Below are positions 50,627 through 64,000 of a stretch of 64,000 nt of DNA, piece after piece. The translations under genes were made by a program, and so were the position numbers. Below the pieces are notes generated by a model. That model ran no database searches. It was not told the DNA's origin and saw nothing but the letters and a program-made list of their open reading frames with translations. Position 1 is the first letter of the stretch. Each line of letters starts with the position of its first letter. Source of the DNA: Nymphaea colorata (taxonomy: Eukaryota; Streptophyta; Magnoliopsida; Nymphaeales; Nymphaeaceae); assembly GCF_008831285.2 (NCBI RefSeq), contig NC_045145.1, positions 23,124,802 through 23,188,801 of the forward strand. The letters are read 5' to 3'.

Positions 50627-52135
50627 ACAGATCTAGGAGCATAGTTTCTATTTAATGTTTGGCACTCGATGTCTTGCTAGTGCTCAACTCCCGATGTTTT
50701 GGTTGGTTACTGTAATATATATAATTTGTTTAGCATTAGCTTTCCTCTTAGGTTATATAGTTTCCCAAATAGTTTATCTCTACTTGAGCTTTTTTTGGTG
50801 AATTTGCAGATAAAAATCTGTCATTTTTAATGGGCAGCTTCTAAAGGTCCATTTCTATTGTTGGTGTTGCTTCTCTACCTTCTTAATCTTGTGGCAGTCA
50901 ATGCCAAAACCTGGATGGTCATTGAGCTTTTTCTAATGGTACTCTGCACTCTCCCCATGAACTCTAAGGTTGCAGTCATAAAATCTTCTGCTAGTGTAAG
51001 AACATTACTTAAGAGAACTCAATTCAAATTTCTAATGTTTATATTAGCATTTCGTAACTTTATCAATGGAATTCTCAAAAGTTTGGAATTTTACTAATTT
51101 CTCTCTCATCACACAAAACAAGCACACACAGTGGGTCGTGTTTGACAGGTGGAGAAGGCGGTCGTGTGATGCTTCGTCTTATGACCACCTTTTCCACTTT
51201 CTCACACCTCAGAAGTGTGCCAAGAAAATCCATTCATTTAAAACGACTTTTGATTGCTATGCTTGAAAGAGGTGCGCCGGACAAACAGTCTTCGGGAGAC
51301 TGTTTTCTCCAGGATCGGAACACGTCCTGTAAAAGATTCCACTGAGAAAAGTGTTTTATTTTGTTACCTGCCTGAGGGTCAAAGCTTTTGTTCAACTTTT
51401 CGTTCTCTTAAGATACAGGATTGTTTTTTGATGCTATGGGGCATTGGTTCTGCCATACTTCAACTTGTGTCGCTATACTTCGCCTACCAGCGCCCCATCT
51501 GTGACACCAAAGTGCCCCATCTGTCACACCAACCCCTCTAGAACTAGCTCCATTCACTTTCACGTTTGGAGAAAAGTAATGTCCAGAAAATGACCCTGCC
51601 TCCCAGTCTTGGTAGATTTGGCACTCCTCTCCACCATTATTGCAGGATATGGTACTGATAAAGTGTCACAGGTGAACCTTTCTGCGCACGACTTTTACGT
51701 CTACCGTAATCTCGCGGTTATGACGAGGGAACAACTTGTACCATTCAATTATTGTTAGAAGAAATATGTCAGATGAGATAAGCTTTTTAAGTTTTTTAAG
51801 TTGTAAAATGCATGGTCATTTATTACGCAGCGAAGCTCCCATGTGCCCACAATCCCATCTTGATAATTTAGGAGGATCATAGCTAAGATTAATGTACTGA
51901 TGAACCATATTAGTGCGATCGAATATATATTTTTAGAATAGCTACAAATTAAGTAAAATAAATAATAGGAGCTAAATAGCTTTCAGCTAATCACGTTCCA
52001 GTGATATAGCTTCCTGTAACATCTGATGGAGAATCTGTCTACTGTTTCCGTATCTAAAAGATGTAACTTTGTAGTGAATTTTAATTTATAAATCATGAAT
52101 AATATTAAAGTACAAACCTTCAAGAATCTAAGATG
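50627..52135. other. 3' flank and spacer behind agmatine iminohydrolase
   Basis: No gene is supported. Several 60-95 codon frames (for example 51,254-51,541) show no domain. 51,480-51,530 has a short tandem GCCCCATCTGTGACACCAA / GCCCCATCTGTCACACCAA. Confidence 0.5.
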
Positions 52136-52414
52136 TTAAGGAGTCGTTCGATTGCCTAAAAATTTAAAATCCCTAGGATTTGAGGACCGTAAATCTAAGA
52201 TCATATCCTCCTCCTGTCCTCCTCCTGATTTTAAATCAGATATTTTCGCAATACAAAAAGAAAAAATAAAGATTTCAAGTGTAGTTGTTAGACCTGACCT
52301 AGGATCCTTGGTTTGATGAACCATGAATTTTATCATGGGTCTTTTCCATATAAGTAAAAGCATACCACCTCATCTCCACAGATTTCAAATTTGAAACAAT
52401 CAAATGCCCCTTAA
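52136..52414. mobile_element. MITE with TTAA flanks (Tourist/PIF-Harbinger-like)
   Basis: Flanked on both sides by TTAA (52,136-52,139 and 52,411-52,414). The left end GGAGTCGTTCGATTG and the reverse complement of the right end, GGGGCATTTGATTG, are inverted repeats that extend with AAATTTAAAATC / AAATTTGAAATC. The 271-base interior is non-coding. A TTA or TAA target duplication and GGGGCATTTGATTG-like ends fit Tourist elements. Confidence 0.65.
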
Positions 52415-54069
52415 AAGGCATAAATTATATTGCCTACTCCTAATAGAATTCATGGTAGATGTCATTTTGAACCTTACATTTTGCTTATAATTCTAAAAAT
52501 GAGACGATGTCTCTTAATTTTCCAAATAAGGCCCTCACTTTTCATAGAAACTTCCATATAAGGGTTATAGCCGTCTCACTAGAGGGGTATCCTCATCCTT
52601 TCATAATAAACCATTTTGAATTCCACTTTTACCCTTATAAAAGTGTTATCCAAATTGATAAATTCGCCAAAATATGATCTCTTTTTCTCAAATTATAGAT
52701 TAAGAAAATAGGCCTGGAAACGAGAGTTTCCCTACATTCATTCACATAATCGAATGATGGAGTTGGAAGAAAGAATAAATGGAACGGGAAGCTCCTCATC
52801 AAAATCCACCAAACGTTTATCAACTTTCTAGTGCGATCACACACAGCCAAGCATTTTCGTTTAAAAGTTTGTCATGTGAACAAGGTCTTTTTCAGCCTGA
52901 GGGGCATAGTTCAAATGTGCCAACTTGGGGCATGTTTTGCTGTGCATCTTTGGTAAAACTTGTGATCGTCTATGTTCTTGGTGAGTCTCACGTGCAAGTT
53001 GAAGTATGTAAAGATCTTATTACTTGGTACCAAATGCAGCTTTGAACCTTGTGAACAAAGAGAAGGAGGGGGCTTCAGTTTTCTTGCAGACAGTGGGGAT
53101 TGAATCTTCCTGCCGGAACAAGGTCTTCTGCAGCAGTTTTTCATGCTATAATGTGGCGCTTGATAGTGTCCTTGTAGGGTGGAATTCTCAAGTTCTCTAT
53201 CCTTTTAAGTGAAATATTTTCACCTTGTTGCATTATAACAACTAAGATCATGGAAAAACGATTGCTTTATTTCCAATTTAGACTATCGAGGGCCTCTAAA
53301 AGGCTGATTAACCGCACGAGAGAGGAGAAAAGAAAAAAATTACCCTATGTAGGTGACATTTGAGAGGACCTCCTGAAGGCCACAGAAATTTGGCATGAAA
53401 GGTATTCGATGTGGTATTTCGCCATTTCTCTAACGCACCAAATTTAGCTTCCGTGTATTTAGTTGTTTCGAATCCCAACCATTTTGCGTTTCCCAACCTG
53501 AGGTAAGGGATGGTGATAAAAGGATATTGTCCCGACTCGACGGTTCTAGGGGGGAAATATGTTCGCTGAGCCTGCTTTTGGTATTCTATGGATAGAAAAA
53601 TTATAATTGTACTTTTAAACTGAAAAATATTCAATGTGCCTGTGAAGGCCATTCGGTTCGGCCTGCGATACTCAATCTGTCTGCGTAAGACGATTCACCT
53701 TCGATATTGGTGATATTGGTCGAACGCGGACACGGTTGTGGATTAGTTTTTGGTCTGCATCTGCGAGGAGCAAGCGTAAGCCTGGTTCGTGTCCGAATCA
53801 CAAAGCGCCAAAACACCTTCCACGCACGTGATTCTTTTGTGTAGGGAAGGGTGCAGATTCACCATCGGACGTCGGCCATGTTGGCACCGTTGAAAAATCA
53901 ATGCAAGGGAAGCAGGAAAAATAAGCGATCTTGACATCACCAGAGTGTGGAGCATACCACTCAGATTTTGGGTGTTCGTTCACAGAGATTTGGTGGTCCT
54001 GGCTGATCGGGAAGCTAGATCTTGAACGATTCTCAAATGATTTAGGCTCTGGGCACACACCAGGGGAAA
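52415..54069. other. Spacer and upstream region of the PK3-type kinase
   Basis: No gene is supported. GC rises from about 53,640. No convincing TATA box was seen upstream of the ATG at 54,070. Confidence 0.5.
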
Positions 54070-57000
54070 ATGGGTTGCACCTTTTCTGGGTTGAACGCAA
54101 TCTACGATGCTGTTAATGGAGGTGGGGACGTTTGGATCAATGAGAACAGGTTCAGAATAATCAGGCAGCTCGGAGAAGGTGGGTTTGCCTTTGTATATCT
54201 GGTGAAGGAGGTCACTCCAGAAGGATCGGGGAGCAAATTCAAAGACCCATCTCATGTTTCTGGTGAGTCTTTCCAGATTCCATGCGCTATATATAATCTG
54301 AATTTTTAGAACTTCTAAAAGTTTGGCTGTGATTCAGGCTTATCTTTGCACCTACAAGTGCTCTTTATTTCATTGTTTACAAGCGTGTTCCTTCGTTAGC
54401 ATTTTGGGTGCTTGAAGAATACATGAAGTATTTTTAATTAGGTTCACCATTCGATTTGTTTTTTCACATTGTTTTGGAAATAATGGGGGATATTATGAGA
54501 TCTGATCTTGGATTGCGAACTTTACCCTGCAAGGTAGGTAGGAATATATCGCGATATAGTGGTAGTTCTTTTTGCTTGTCAGCGGCATTTTTCATAGCGG
54601 GGGCAGTTCTTTTCTTGGATAATTTTGTCTCTATGAGTGCCAACAAAATTTTCAATAACAAACTCAGGAGTTTGTGGCTACTCTTTTCAATACTGTAAAC
54701 GCATTTTGATTTTTATCAGTTTGAGCTCAGTGCACATAACGGGTCCTTATGAGGATTTCTTTAATGACCTTGCCGGGAAGCTTGTTGCCTAGCTTGTTTA
54801 TCTGCATTTTAACAGAAATACCACCGAAGTTGCTTTTTGTGATCGATGAAACATGGAGGTTGATACACTGGTTTGGAGCCGAAACTGAAAGATCTGACTT
54901 TCCTTTAATATTGTTTTTCAAGTTCCATGCTTGCACATAAAGTGCCCAATGGGTATGAGTCTGAGGTTGCTTTTGATGCCATGGTTCCTTGACTATGGCA
55001 TCTTGGTTTCCTTTTCCGGCATTCATGGTTAAGGTTTCTGTCAAATGAATTTTATTATATATTATGCCAAGATCACGTATCATATTGATGGAGATTCATC
55101 ACCGTTTGATTTCCGAAGCATATATAGCATAGTAATGCCAGTTAGTAGCTAGTCGTGACTCGTATTAAAAGTACTTAGCCTTTCATTTAGTGAAGCACCG
55201 TCGACTGAGTAGAGTATGATTTCAATTACTTTTATTTTTCTGTTTTGCCTTTATGTTTACACGACTAATAATTTCACCGATGTAACAAATAGGTCATCAC
55301 ATTCATTCTCTTAACTTTGTCTTTCCTTAGACAATGGCATGTATGCAATGAAGAAGGTTTTGATCCAGTCAGGGGAACAACTAGAGTTGGTGAGGCAAGA
55401 AATAAGTGTTTCATCCCTTTTTAGTCATCCCAACCTGCTTCCTCTACTTGACCATGCTACTATCGCAGTGAAGGTACTTGCTTTAGATTACTTGTCTTTT
55501 CCCTTCCCCAGATATGTCTACTGTTGTATCAGCTTGATAGCATATACTGTTCAAGTGCTTGACATAGTGTGGAATTGTATGATTTTGGTATGGCAAGCAA
55601 TTTTACAAGAATTCAATTGTTTTATCCGCATTTCCTTAAAACTATTCATTTGGTGTATTACATGATTCATAAGTAATGACTGATCTCTCATTGTCTCACA
55701 TTGTTAGCTTCTATTCAAAGTGGGAACGAAATGTGTTAATGCTCTTGATGTACTTCTAAAAGAAGCTGTGTGGCTCCGAAAGCCAGATCTAGGGTATCAG
55801 GAATGAGTAGCATGCTTGTTTATATGGGGCTGGGATGTGCTTAAATCTATATTTTTTTGTTATTCTCTGCATATAAATGTGTACGTCATTTTAAACATGT
55901 TCTGCTTCATTGCATTTGTTGGTTTCCTCTTTAAAGTAATGCCATTTACTTTATCCAAATTCTGATAGCACGGAATCCAATAACTGTAGTTTGGCTTTCT
56001 GCTTCTGTGCATCTGTTTGCACCATGTTTCTTTTATGCTCATAATGCACATTCTCTGGCAGCTAGAATGAAATGCAGTTTGAAGTGTTGCACAGAGGACT
56101 TTAAACTAGCCTATATTCTTTTGAATTTATGTAGGGCCCTCAAGAAGATTCATGCCATGAGGCATATTTACTGTTCCCAGTTCATTTAGATGGGACCCTG
56201 CTTGACAATGTCAAAAGCATGAAAGCAAAGAAGGAGTACTTCCCTACTGTTACAGTTCTTCAAATTTTCCAACAGGTACCTTTTTACTGCATGGTACTAT
56301 ATGTATTTGATATGTATTATTCTTTTCAAGATTGAACACTTGTATTAATTTAGATATTTCTACTATTTTTGTTTATGATTTTCCCAAGAGAAGTGAAGCA
56401 GCAAAGTGAAACATGAACCTTTTGAGCATACTTTGAAGGTGTAACATGCTTATATTAGTGGAAAAAATTAATGATATGAAATGCCGATCTTGGGAGTGCA
56501 ACTCAAAGTAGTAGTAAAAGCAGTTCTGATGTTGCATTGAGGACAAGTAGGAGTGGGTCTCAATCATGTCAAACTAACAATCAGTCGGAGTTATTTGGTT
56601 GGCTAAATTATGACACAATAGCTTCCATAGACTTGGCATGATGCTGCTGCATGTAAAAGTGAAGGCCTGAAGGGTACTAAACTAGTGAAGCTTGTGGTGC
56701 ATAAGTCAATGTAAGCTACTTCGTTGAAGAGTAATTTTCTTTAAGTCATAGTAGATACTATATTTGGAGGTGCAACTGAGAAAACTGATACTCCATTTGT
56801 TGCGAGGAGTGAAAGAGCTGAGTGCCTTAAATATATGAGTTTCACATGTGAAGGCCTGAAGGGTACTAAACTAGTGAAGCTTGTGGTGCATAAGTCAATG
56901 TAAGCTACTTCGTTGAAGAGTAATTTTCTTTAAGTCATAGTAGATACTATATTTGGAGGTGCAACTGAGAAAACTGATACTCCATTTGTTGCGAGGAGTG

Positions 57001-60000
57001 AAAGAGCTGAGTGCCTTAAATATATGAGTTTCACATGTACACACTATATGGAGGGTCAATACCATGACAATTTCCTAACATGCCACATAGGAGGTTTGTT
57101 TTTTTCTTTTTTCCAGCTAAAAGACCTCATATGTGGCATGTTAGGAAATTGTTGTGGTATTGACCCACCATGCAGGGTCGAATTTTTTGTTTTTGTTTTT
57201 TCAGCTTGCTTCTCCTTGCATACAAACTGTACTACTTGACTTACCCAGCATAAGAATGTGCGGTCAAAAAGAGACCAAATAAATTAGACCTGTTTGGACT
57301 ATTTGTGACTGTTAAAGAACAGCCACATATTATATTTCTTGTATTTGTGATGAAGTGCAGAAAGCTGTCCATTGAAAAAACTAAGTGCAGAAATCTTTTT
57401 TGGAATAACTGAGTTGCGATACAGCTTTGTGCAGGACTGAAGTACATGCACAGTCTTGATCCTCCATATGCCCATAATGATGTTAAGCCAGGGAATGTCC
57501 TTCTAACACATAGGAAAGGGGAGATACCGCTTGCAGTTCTGATGGACTTTGGGAGTGCTGCACCTGCAAGGAGGGAAATACGTTCTCGTTCACAGTCATT
57601 GCAGTTGCAGGTATATCCAATTTAGTTCTCTCTATATGTGTCATGCAAATCCCTGCTGTTTCTGCTTTGGTCTGTCCTATTCTTTATCATCACATTAACA
57701 TGTTTCTTTTGATTTTGTAATAGGAAACAATTGTTGCAAAATACTTTCATTTGCTATTTTATGGATGACATGCACATTTCTAGGGCTTATGCTGCATTTA
57801 TTCATGGACCTAGATATTTCTTTAGGGGTATCCTTGTTGCTCTCATTTCAATTACTCTCTGTTAGCATGTCCTGTTGCACCTAGAGAACACTCGATCCCT
57901 GTCTCATGTCCACACTTTTTAACATCAACCAACTTATCCTTGTCGGTTCCAGGAATGGGCAGCTGAACATTGTTCCGCACCATATAGAGCACCTGAACTG
58001 TGGGACTGTCCAAGCCATGCTGATATTGACGAAAGAACTGATGTTTGGTCGTTGGGATGCACTCTCTATGCAATAATGTGAGAATGCTGTGTTTGTGAGT
58101 TTTAATTTTTTAAATGCACATTTTTTTCTTCATTTACAGCTTCCAGGATGTCTGTACTATAATTTGCGCTTCACTGTTTGGCATATATTCAGTTTTTGGC
58201 TGTTGTTTGTGATACTGTACAATTTACAGAATCCTGTTTACTTTTTAAATAAGATTATTCATAGCAAAGTAGAGTTCAATTCATTGGTCACTGAAATTAA
58301 ATGGAAAACTTGGGTTTTATATGTGCATGTGCCCTCATCATATCCAGCTTATTGTCATGTCTTACACATGTTTTATTCATGCATGTATTCTGCTATGCAC
58401 CACACATGATAAAGTAATATCTGATATGCTTATGACCACTATTTTTTTCTCTATCCATACTTGACTGGTTTAAGTGTCATCTTATGATGTTCTGAATGCC
58501 TTGACTCTGTAATGGAATCTGATTGCTTTTTATGAACATATAATTGCTAAAGTTCTTTATCATTTGCTAGTATTATAGAGTTCATGCCTTTCCTGTAAAT
58601 TTACATGCTTACAAATGCAAGTACTGCCCTTCATTTATGCACTTACATTTGGAAGTGTCAATATTCATTCCCCAGTGTCTTGTATGGAGCTGATAAGTAC
58701 ACCTGTATGCATTACCTTTGGTTCAATGTTCATGTGCAAACATAGAATGTTTTCTCATGTTAACCTACGACTTCAATGGCATATGAAAATCCTATTATTG
58801 CGTTGGAAACATTATTTTGTTAATTGCATGAAATCTGGATATGAAGTTTGAACAAATAGTTATATCTGCATCAAGACTCGTGTTGCATGCATTTAGAGGG
58901 TTGCATGCGCAAAGAGAAAGGATTCATTCCATAATTATTTTTAATATTTTTGCAGAATTTCCTACCTGATCCAGTGATACTTTCATTTGCCACTATTGAT
59001 GGCCTTTATCTTGGCTCTTTCGCTTGAGATTCGTAGGTGACAATTTGGAAGTGACATACATTATCCTAGTCCTATTTTCGTCTGCAAGTGTTTAAGTCAT
59101 TCATCCACACATATTTCAACAAAAGTTACACAAAATGACTAATGAAAAATCAACTATTAAATGATTGGTCTTTGAATAGCAGTTAAAGATTGTGATCAAC
59201 AAAGGATTTTGAATCCCAGGTTTCTCAGATTCTCTTCCAACTGAGGTTAGCAGTTGAAAAGGTCTGAAGACTCTGCACCATTAACAATCTTGGGAACCTG
59301 TCCGAGACAAGATCACCAAGCACTTCTATGATTCAGTTATAGAGGGTAAACTTCGAATGAGTGTATGTTTTTCACATGAAAACTAGAATCCTCATTAAAA
59401 AATGTAGTTGGAAGATTAATAAATCATATACCTATATAAAAACCACCATAATCACTGTAAAGAGTTATCCTTATGACACTAGATTTTCCAAATTTGTAAT
59501 TCAAAAAACATGATCTTATCCTAAATGGTTTTTGTATTGTTGCTTCCTGCTTCAGCTCTACTTATAAGTACCTCTTCTCTGACTTGTACTCTGATGAAAT
59601 GTATTTTCATTTCTTTAAGGCCACATACAGAATGCAATAAGGACCCATATTTTAAATTAGTCTTAGAAAATGTGTATGCATAGACACACACAGAGTCCAT
59701 TTTGCCATCAATCCATTGGGATACAGTCAGTGAAAATTAGAAACGAAGAAAGCAACAATGGACTTTGTTGCTATTTAACTTTCATGAAATATGAGCACAA
59801 GTGAGGGGCAGGGAGAAAACATGTATAATGCCTAGAGTTCCCACATTTTGGTCTCAAGTTGTTTTGCTCATGGGACATCTCAGCCATAAATTTTCTAAGT
59901 TGGATGAGGTCCATGGCAATTTCTTGTTGGCAAGCAAGTAGAAATCTGGTTCCTTTGGGTTTTTTTCACTACCTGTTTTAAGACGTCAAGTCTTCCTTGT

Positions 60001-60488
60001 TAACAAGCATTTTAGTCAGAACCTAGCCCCATTACTGCAGGGTTTACTGTTTAGTTTGTAATATTTTACTGAGCAGAATCTGTTGCCTTTTCAAGAAGCT
60101 GTTGAATTGTCTGAATTTTTTGAAAAGGTTAAAGACTAGTACTTCTTTCTTGTCCTCATGCTTTTGTTCCATGAAATCATAATTGGCATCCCTTTCACAG
60201 CTTAAATCATGAAGAAATTGCTGATTTCTGGTAACTTTTTGATATTTGATTTTTATTTTTAGGTATGGTGAATCCCCTTTTGAGTATGCCCTAGGCGAAT
60301 CTGGAGGGAGCCTTCAGCTGGCTGTGATGAATGGACAAATAAGATGGCCTTCAGGGCCTAATCCTCCTTATCCTGAACAGTTGCATCAGTTTGTGGTATG
60401 GATGCTTCAGCCTCAAGTGGCAGTTCGCCCATGGGTCGATGATATTATTATCCATGTTGATAAGTTGATATCAAAGTTCTCAAGTTGA
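54070..60488 (+). CDS. PK3: AtPK3/STK16-type serine/threonine protein kinase (NAK family)
   Basis: Predicted membrane-associated Ser/Thr kinase, orthologous to Arabidopsis ATPK3 (At5g08160) and related to animal STK16. Exons 54070-54262, 55331-55473, 56135-56275, 57425-57610, 57953-58077 and 60263-60488 join in phase to give 337 residues. The N-terminus MGCTFSGLNA is a consensus for N-myristoylation (Gly2) with a palmitoylatable Cys3. Kinase landmarks: glycine loop GEGGFAFVY, Lys in YAMKKV, catalytic loop AHNDVKPGN, MDFGSA, and YRAPELWD. The C-lobe block DERTDVWSLGCTLYAIMYGE is followed by SPFEYALGESGGSLQLAV. The loop has HND instead of HRD, a trait of this plant family, with the catalytic Asp kept. 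The second intron is replaced by the exon GPQEDSCHEAYLLFPVHLDG, which matches the family insert. Intron 3 (56,276-57,424) carries an exact tandem repeat and a hairpin; intron 5 is 2.2 kb. Confidence 0.95.
56659..57036. repeat. Exact 189-bp tandem duplication in kinase intron 3
   Basis: The unit starting GTGAAGGCCTGAAGGGTACT at 56,659 is repeated at 56,848 with no differences that I could find over 189 bases. The second copy ends at about 57,036 with GAGTTTCACAT. Identity means a very recent duplication, or possibly an assembly artefact. Confidence 0.9.
57053..57166. repeat. Near-perfect hairpin (37-bp arms) in kinase intron 3
   Basis: The left arm 57,053-57,089 and the right arm 57,130-57,166 are reverse complements at 35 of 37 positions, separated by a 40-base T-rich loop. 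Inner bases GAGGT / ACCTC may extend the stem. The arms contain CAATTTCCTAACATGCCACA and its complement. It could be a tiny MITE or a source of small RNAs. Confidence 0.85.
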
Positions 60489-62095
60489 TAAGAGAGCACT
60501 TTAGCGGAATGCACTTTGAACAAGAACAGTGATGTTGCATCACGCTTTGGTTCCAGGATTCCATTATTTTAACAAAAATGAGTTATAAGTTAGTCTGGTT
60601 CTCATCAGATCGGGTTTTGTTATGGTTTTGAGAAATGGAGTACATGTGCCTAAAGAAAAGCTCTCTCTCTCTCTCTCTCTCTTTTAACGTGATGCCATGT
60701 CTTCTTCTATTAGGCTTCTTCATGGTCCACAAATTTGCCCATATTTGGTTGTGGTTGCTGATAAACCTCAGCAGCTGGTATGTGATGAGTTCACCATGGT
60801 ATGCTAAGGTTCTTCTTTTACTGCTGTGCCCAAATCTGAACTCTCAGCAACTCGGTCCAACAATATTGTGTCCGATATCATCCTTCTCTTCGTAGATTTT
60901 CAAGATCCTCTCGTTTAGATCCTTTCTAATGGAATCAGACATTGTAAATTTAGTCTACATGGACCCTTTAGTGAGGGTCAGCATCCAAGTTATGGGAATC
61001 AGACTCGCCTACAGGATCTCCTAGCAATTAAAGAAACTGAAAACCAGAAACATTTTGAAGCAGCCAGTTCTTCAAATTTTTTGCCTTAATACGACTGGTG
61101 ATTTGTTCTTAAACAAAACAGCATGTGTATCAAATTGGTTGAATCCAGATTCATCAAAACAAGAAATTGGGAGATCTTAGAACAGGTTGTGAGGATTGGG
61201 ATGATGTTGGGGACGATACGATCCAGTCTCCGCTGTTAATTGACGTATCCCTATGCATTTTCTAACTTGAAACTTCCTGGTGGTCCTCAAGAATATGACA
61301 GCCTTCCTATTTTCATGGCTATTGCTCTTGTTGGTGGTGCACATGGACAGCTGTGGTTGAAATCCATCCAGGTCCATCCACATCTCATGAATAAATGTCT
61401 TGGCAGCAATGTTTAATTCTTCTAAATATTTATTTTCATAGCAGATTGCTGCGTTAAAGTTCCGCGTGTTCACATCGCATGTATTGCAGGGAAAAGGAAG
61501 AAAAAAGAAAAGCATTTCTGGTGCAATAATTCATGTGAGTTGAGTGTGATGTTTGTATAAAAAGATTGCGATTGCTCAACGTCGAAGACATCCGCCATTA
61601 TTGCATCAGCGCCAACTCTTGTCTTAAATAAAGTTTCTTTTCTCAACTTTTTCTTTTATGATGAAGAAAACCATTTATTTCTGTTAGATGTATTTTGTCA
61701 ATTCACATGGTGCATGCTTATCAGTATTGCCACTCGGTGTAAGGCCGTAAATTGCGAATCGGGCAGGTTGCTTGGCGTTTCCTGCGAACGTGTAATGGAG
61801 ACCACGCATATGCCTCCACAGGGCATTTGACGTGAGGAACTGAACTATTTGGCAGAAAGACGAGGAACATGTCCGGCGTTTGAATGTGTCAGCGGACTCA
61901 TGGCGCTTGTCATGACTTGATTGTGTTACACCAACTAAGAAATATGTTCTCTTTCATTGCTTTGGCCATGAAGAAATCAGAAATGGACATGTCAACGTTA
62001 GAAATTGAACTCTGCAATCCCTTCAAGTTTATGGATTTAAGCCAACCTACCTTGCTTGATGTATGCAACCTTAATTTGCCGGTGTGTAAAGCACC
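60489..62095. other. 3' flank of the kinase and gene-free spacer
   Basis: A (CT)n run lies at 60,660-60,682, possibly in the 3' UTR. No further gene is supported; the open frame at 61,177-61,515 (minus) has no recognisable features. Confidence 0.5.
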
Positions 62096-62098
62096 AAT

Positions 62099-62131
<33 letters not shown>

Positions 62132-62345
62132 GTTAGCACATAGCTATTTTACATGAAAAACGTAGGCTGGTTTGGGAACCGGTGTTGCTCGTCTTCTCTA
62201 TGTTCAGGGTTCAAGCACTGGGCCCTCCCGATGCTTCGACTCTCTTCCAAGGTAAGTGGTTTAGAGGGCCATTATTCTCGTTTTGCAGCGCCTTGTGGAT
62301 GTTAAATTGCAGCACCTGTAGAGAGAGAGAGAGAGAGAGATGCAA
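62096..62345. repeat. Microsatellites (AT)n and (GA)n
   Basis: (AT)n at about 62,099-62,130 and (GA)n at about 62,321-62,341. Confidence 0.9.
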
Positions 62346-62704
62346 ACTGTGTATAAAATATTTCAGATTTGACATCCTAAGATTTGATACCCACGGCGTA
62401 GGAGTGGATCAAAATTCAACGTTTAATGAGTTCCCGATGAACTAGAGTTCTAAACTTGAATAATTTATTTCAACATGGGGTCATCCTATATCTCTCACTC
62501 TCATGCTATTATTTGACGAACTTTATATATTATATATCGTATAATGTCTGTTCATAAAGAGAGGATCTACCACGCTTACTACTTATTCTTCCTTATAAAA
62601 GGTATATCTTACTCATGCCCCTTTGTAAAGAAATGGACATGGCGGATATTACCTTGGTAATCTATCCTAAGATATGTGAAACTGTAGGATGCAAAATCGT
62701 TTTC

Positions 62705-64000
<1,296 letters not shown>

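Overview
This is a stretch of nuclear DNA from a flowering plant. Genes have many short exons and GT-AG introns, the intergenic DNA is AT-rich and full of TA, GA and CA microsatellites, and every recognisable protein belongs to a land-plant family. I cannot name the species. All exon boundaries below were placed by hand from splice motifs, reading phase and the conserved protein of each family; no transcript evidence was available.

Layout. (1) 1-12.5 kb: two tandem, same-strand proline dehydrogenase genes. The first is cut by the window edge (last three exons); the second is complete (four exons, 484 aa). The DNA between and behind them contains old, diverged duplications of the same non-coding sequence, so the duplicated unit was larger than the gene. 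(2) 17.2-18.6 kb: NHP2, the H/ACA snoRNP protein, on the plus strand. (3) 20.1-28.7 kb: a minus-strand TTM1/TTM2-type gene (uridine-kinase-like domain, CYTH domain, coiled coil, C-terminal membrane anchor), 11 coding exons plus an inferred 5' leader exon. (4) 31.3-32.3 kb: an intronless FAS1-domain (fasciclin-like) protein. (5) 33.3-34.9 kb: a minus-strand class III peroxidase, four exons. (6) 35-45 kb: gene-free and repeat-dense. It holds a short MITE, a three-copy 230-bp array, a 1-kb block duplicated in direct orientation, and inside the first block copy a 2-kb terminal-inverted-repeat element carrying a broken PPR gene fragment. (7) 45.5-50.6 kb: agmatine iminohydrolase, ten exons. (8) 54.1-60.5 kb: an AtPK3/STK16-type protein kinase, six exons. 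(9) 60.5-64 kb: gene-free, microsatellite-rich.

NHP2, agmatine iminohydrolase and the PK3-type kinase are, as I recall, immediate neighbours in Arabidopsis (At5g08180, At5g08170, At5g08160). Here they keep that order with TTM, the FAS1 gene, the peroxidase and about 27 kb of repeats between the first two, so this looks like an expanded ancestral syntenic block. The genes do not form one pathway: proline catabolism (mitochondrion), ribosome biogenesis, mitochondrial-surface phosphohydrolase, cell wall or secreted proteins, putrescine synthesis and a membrane-associated kinase.

The most interesting non-genic items are the PPR-carrying Pack-type element with a near-empty homologous site 3.4 kb away, a SINE-like insertion with 18-bp target duplications, a near-perfect 37-bp-arm hairpin beside an exact 189-bp tandem duplication in a kinase intron, and a proline-response-like ACTCAT motif in the proline dehydrogenase promoter. 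I found no clear evidence of an entirely new biological system.
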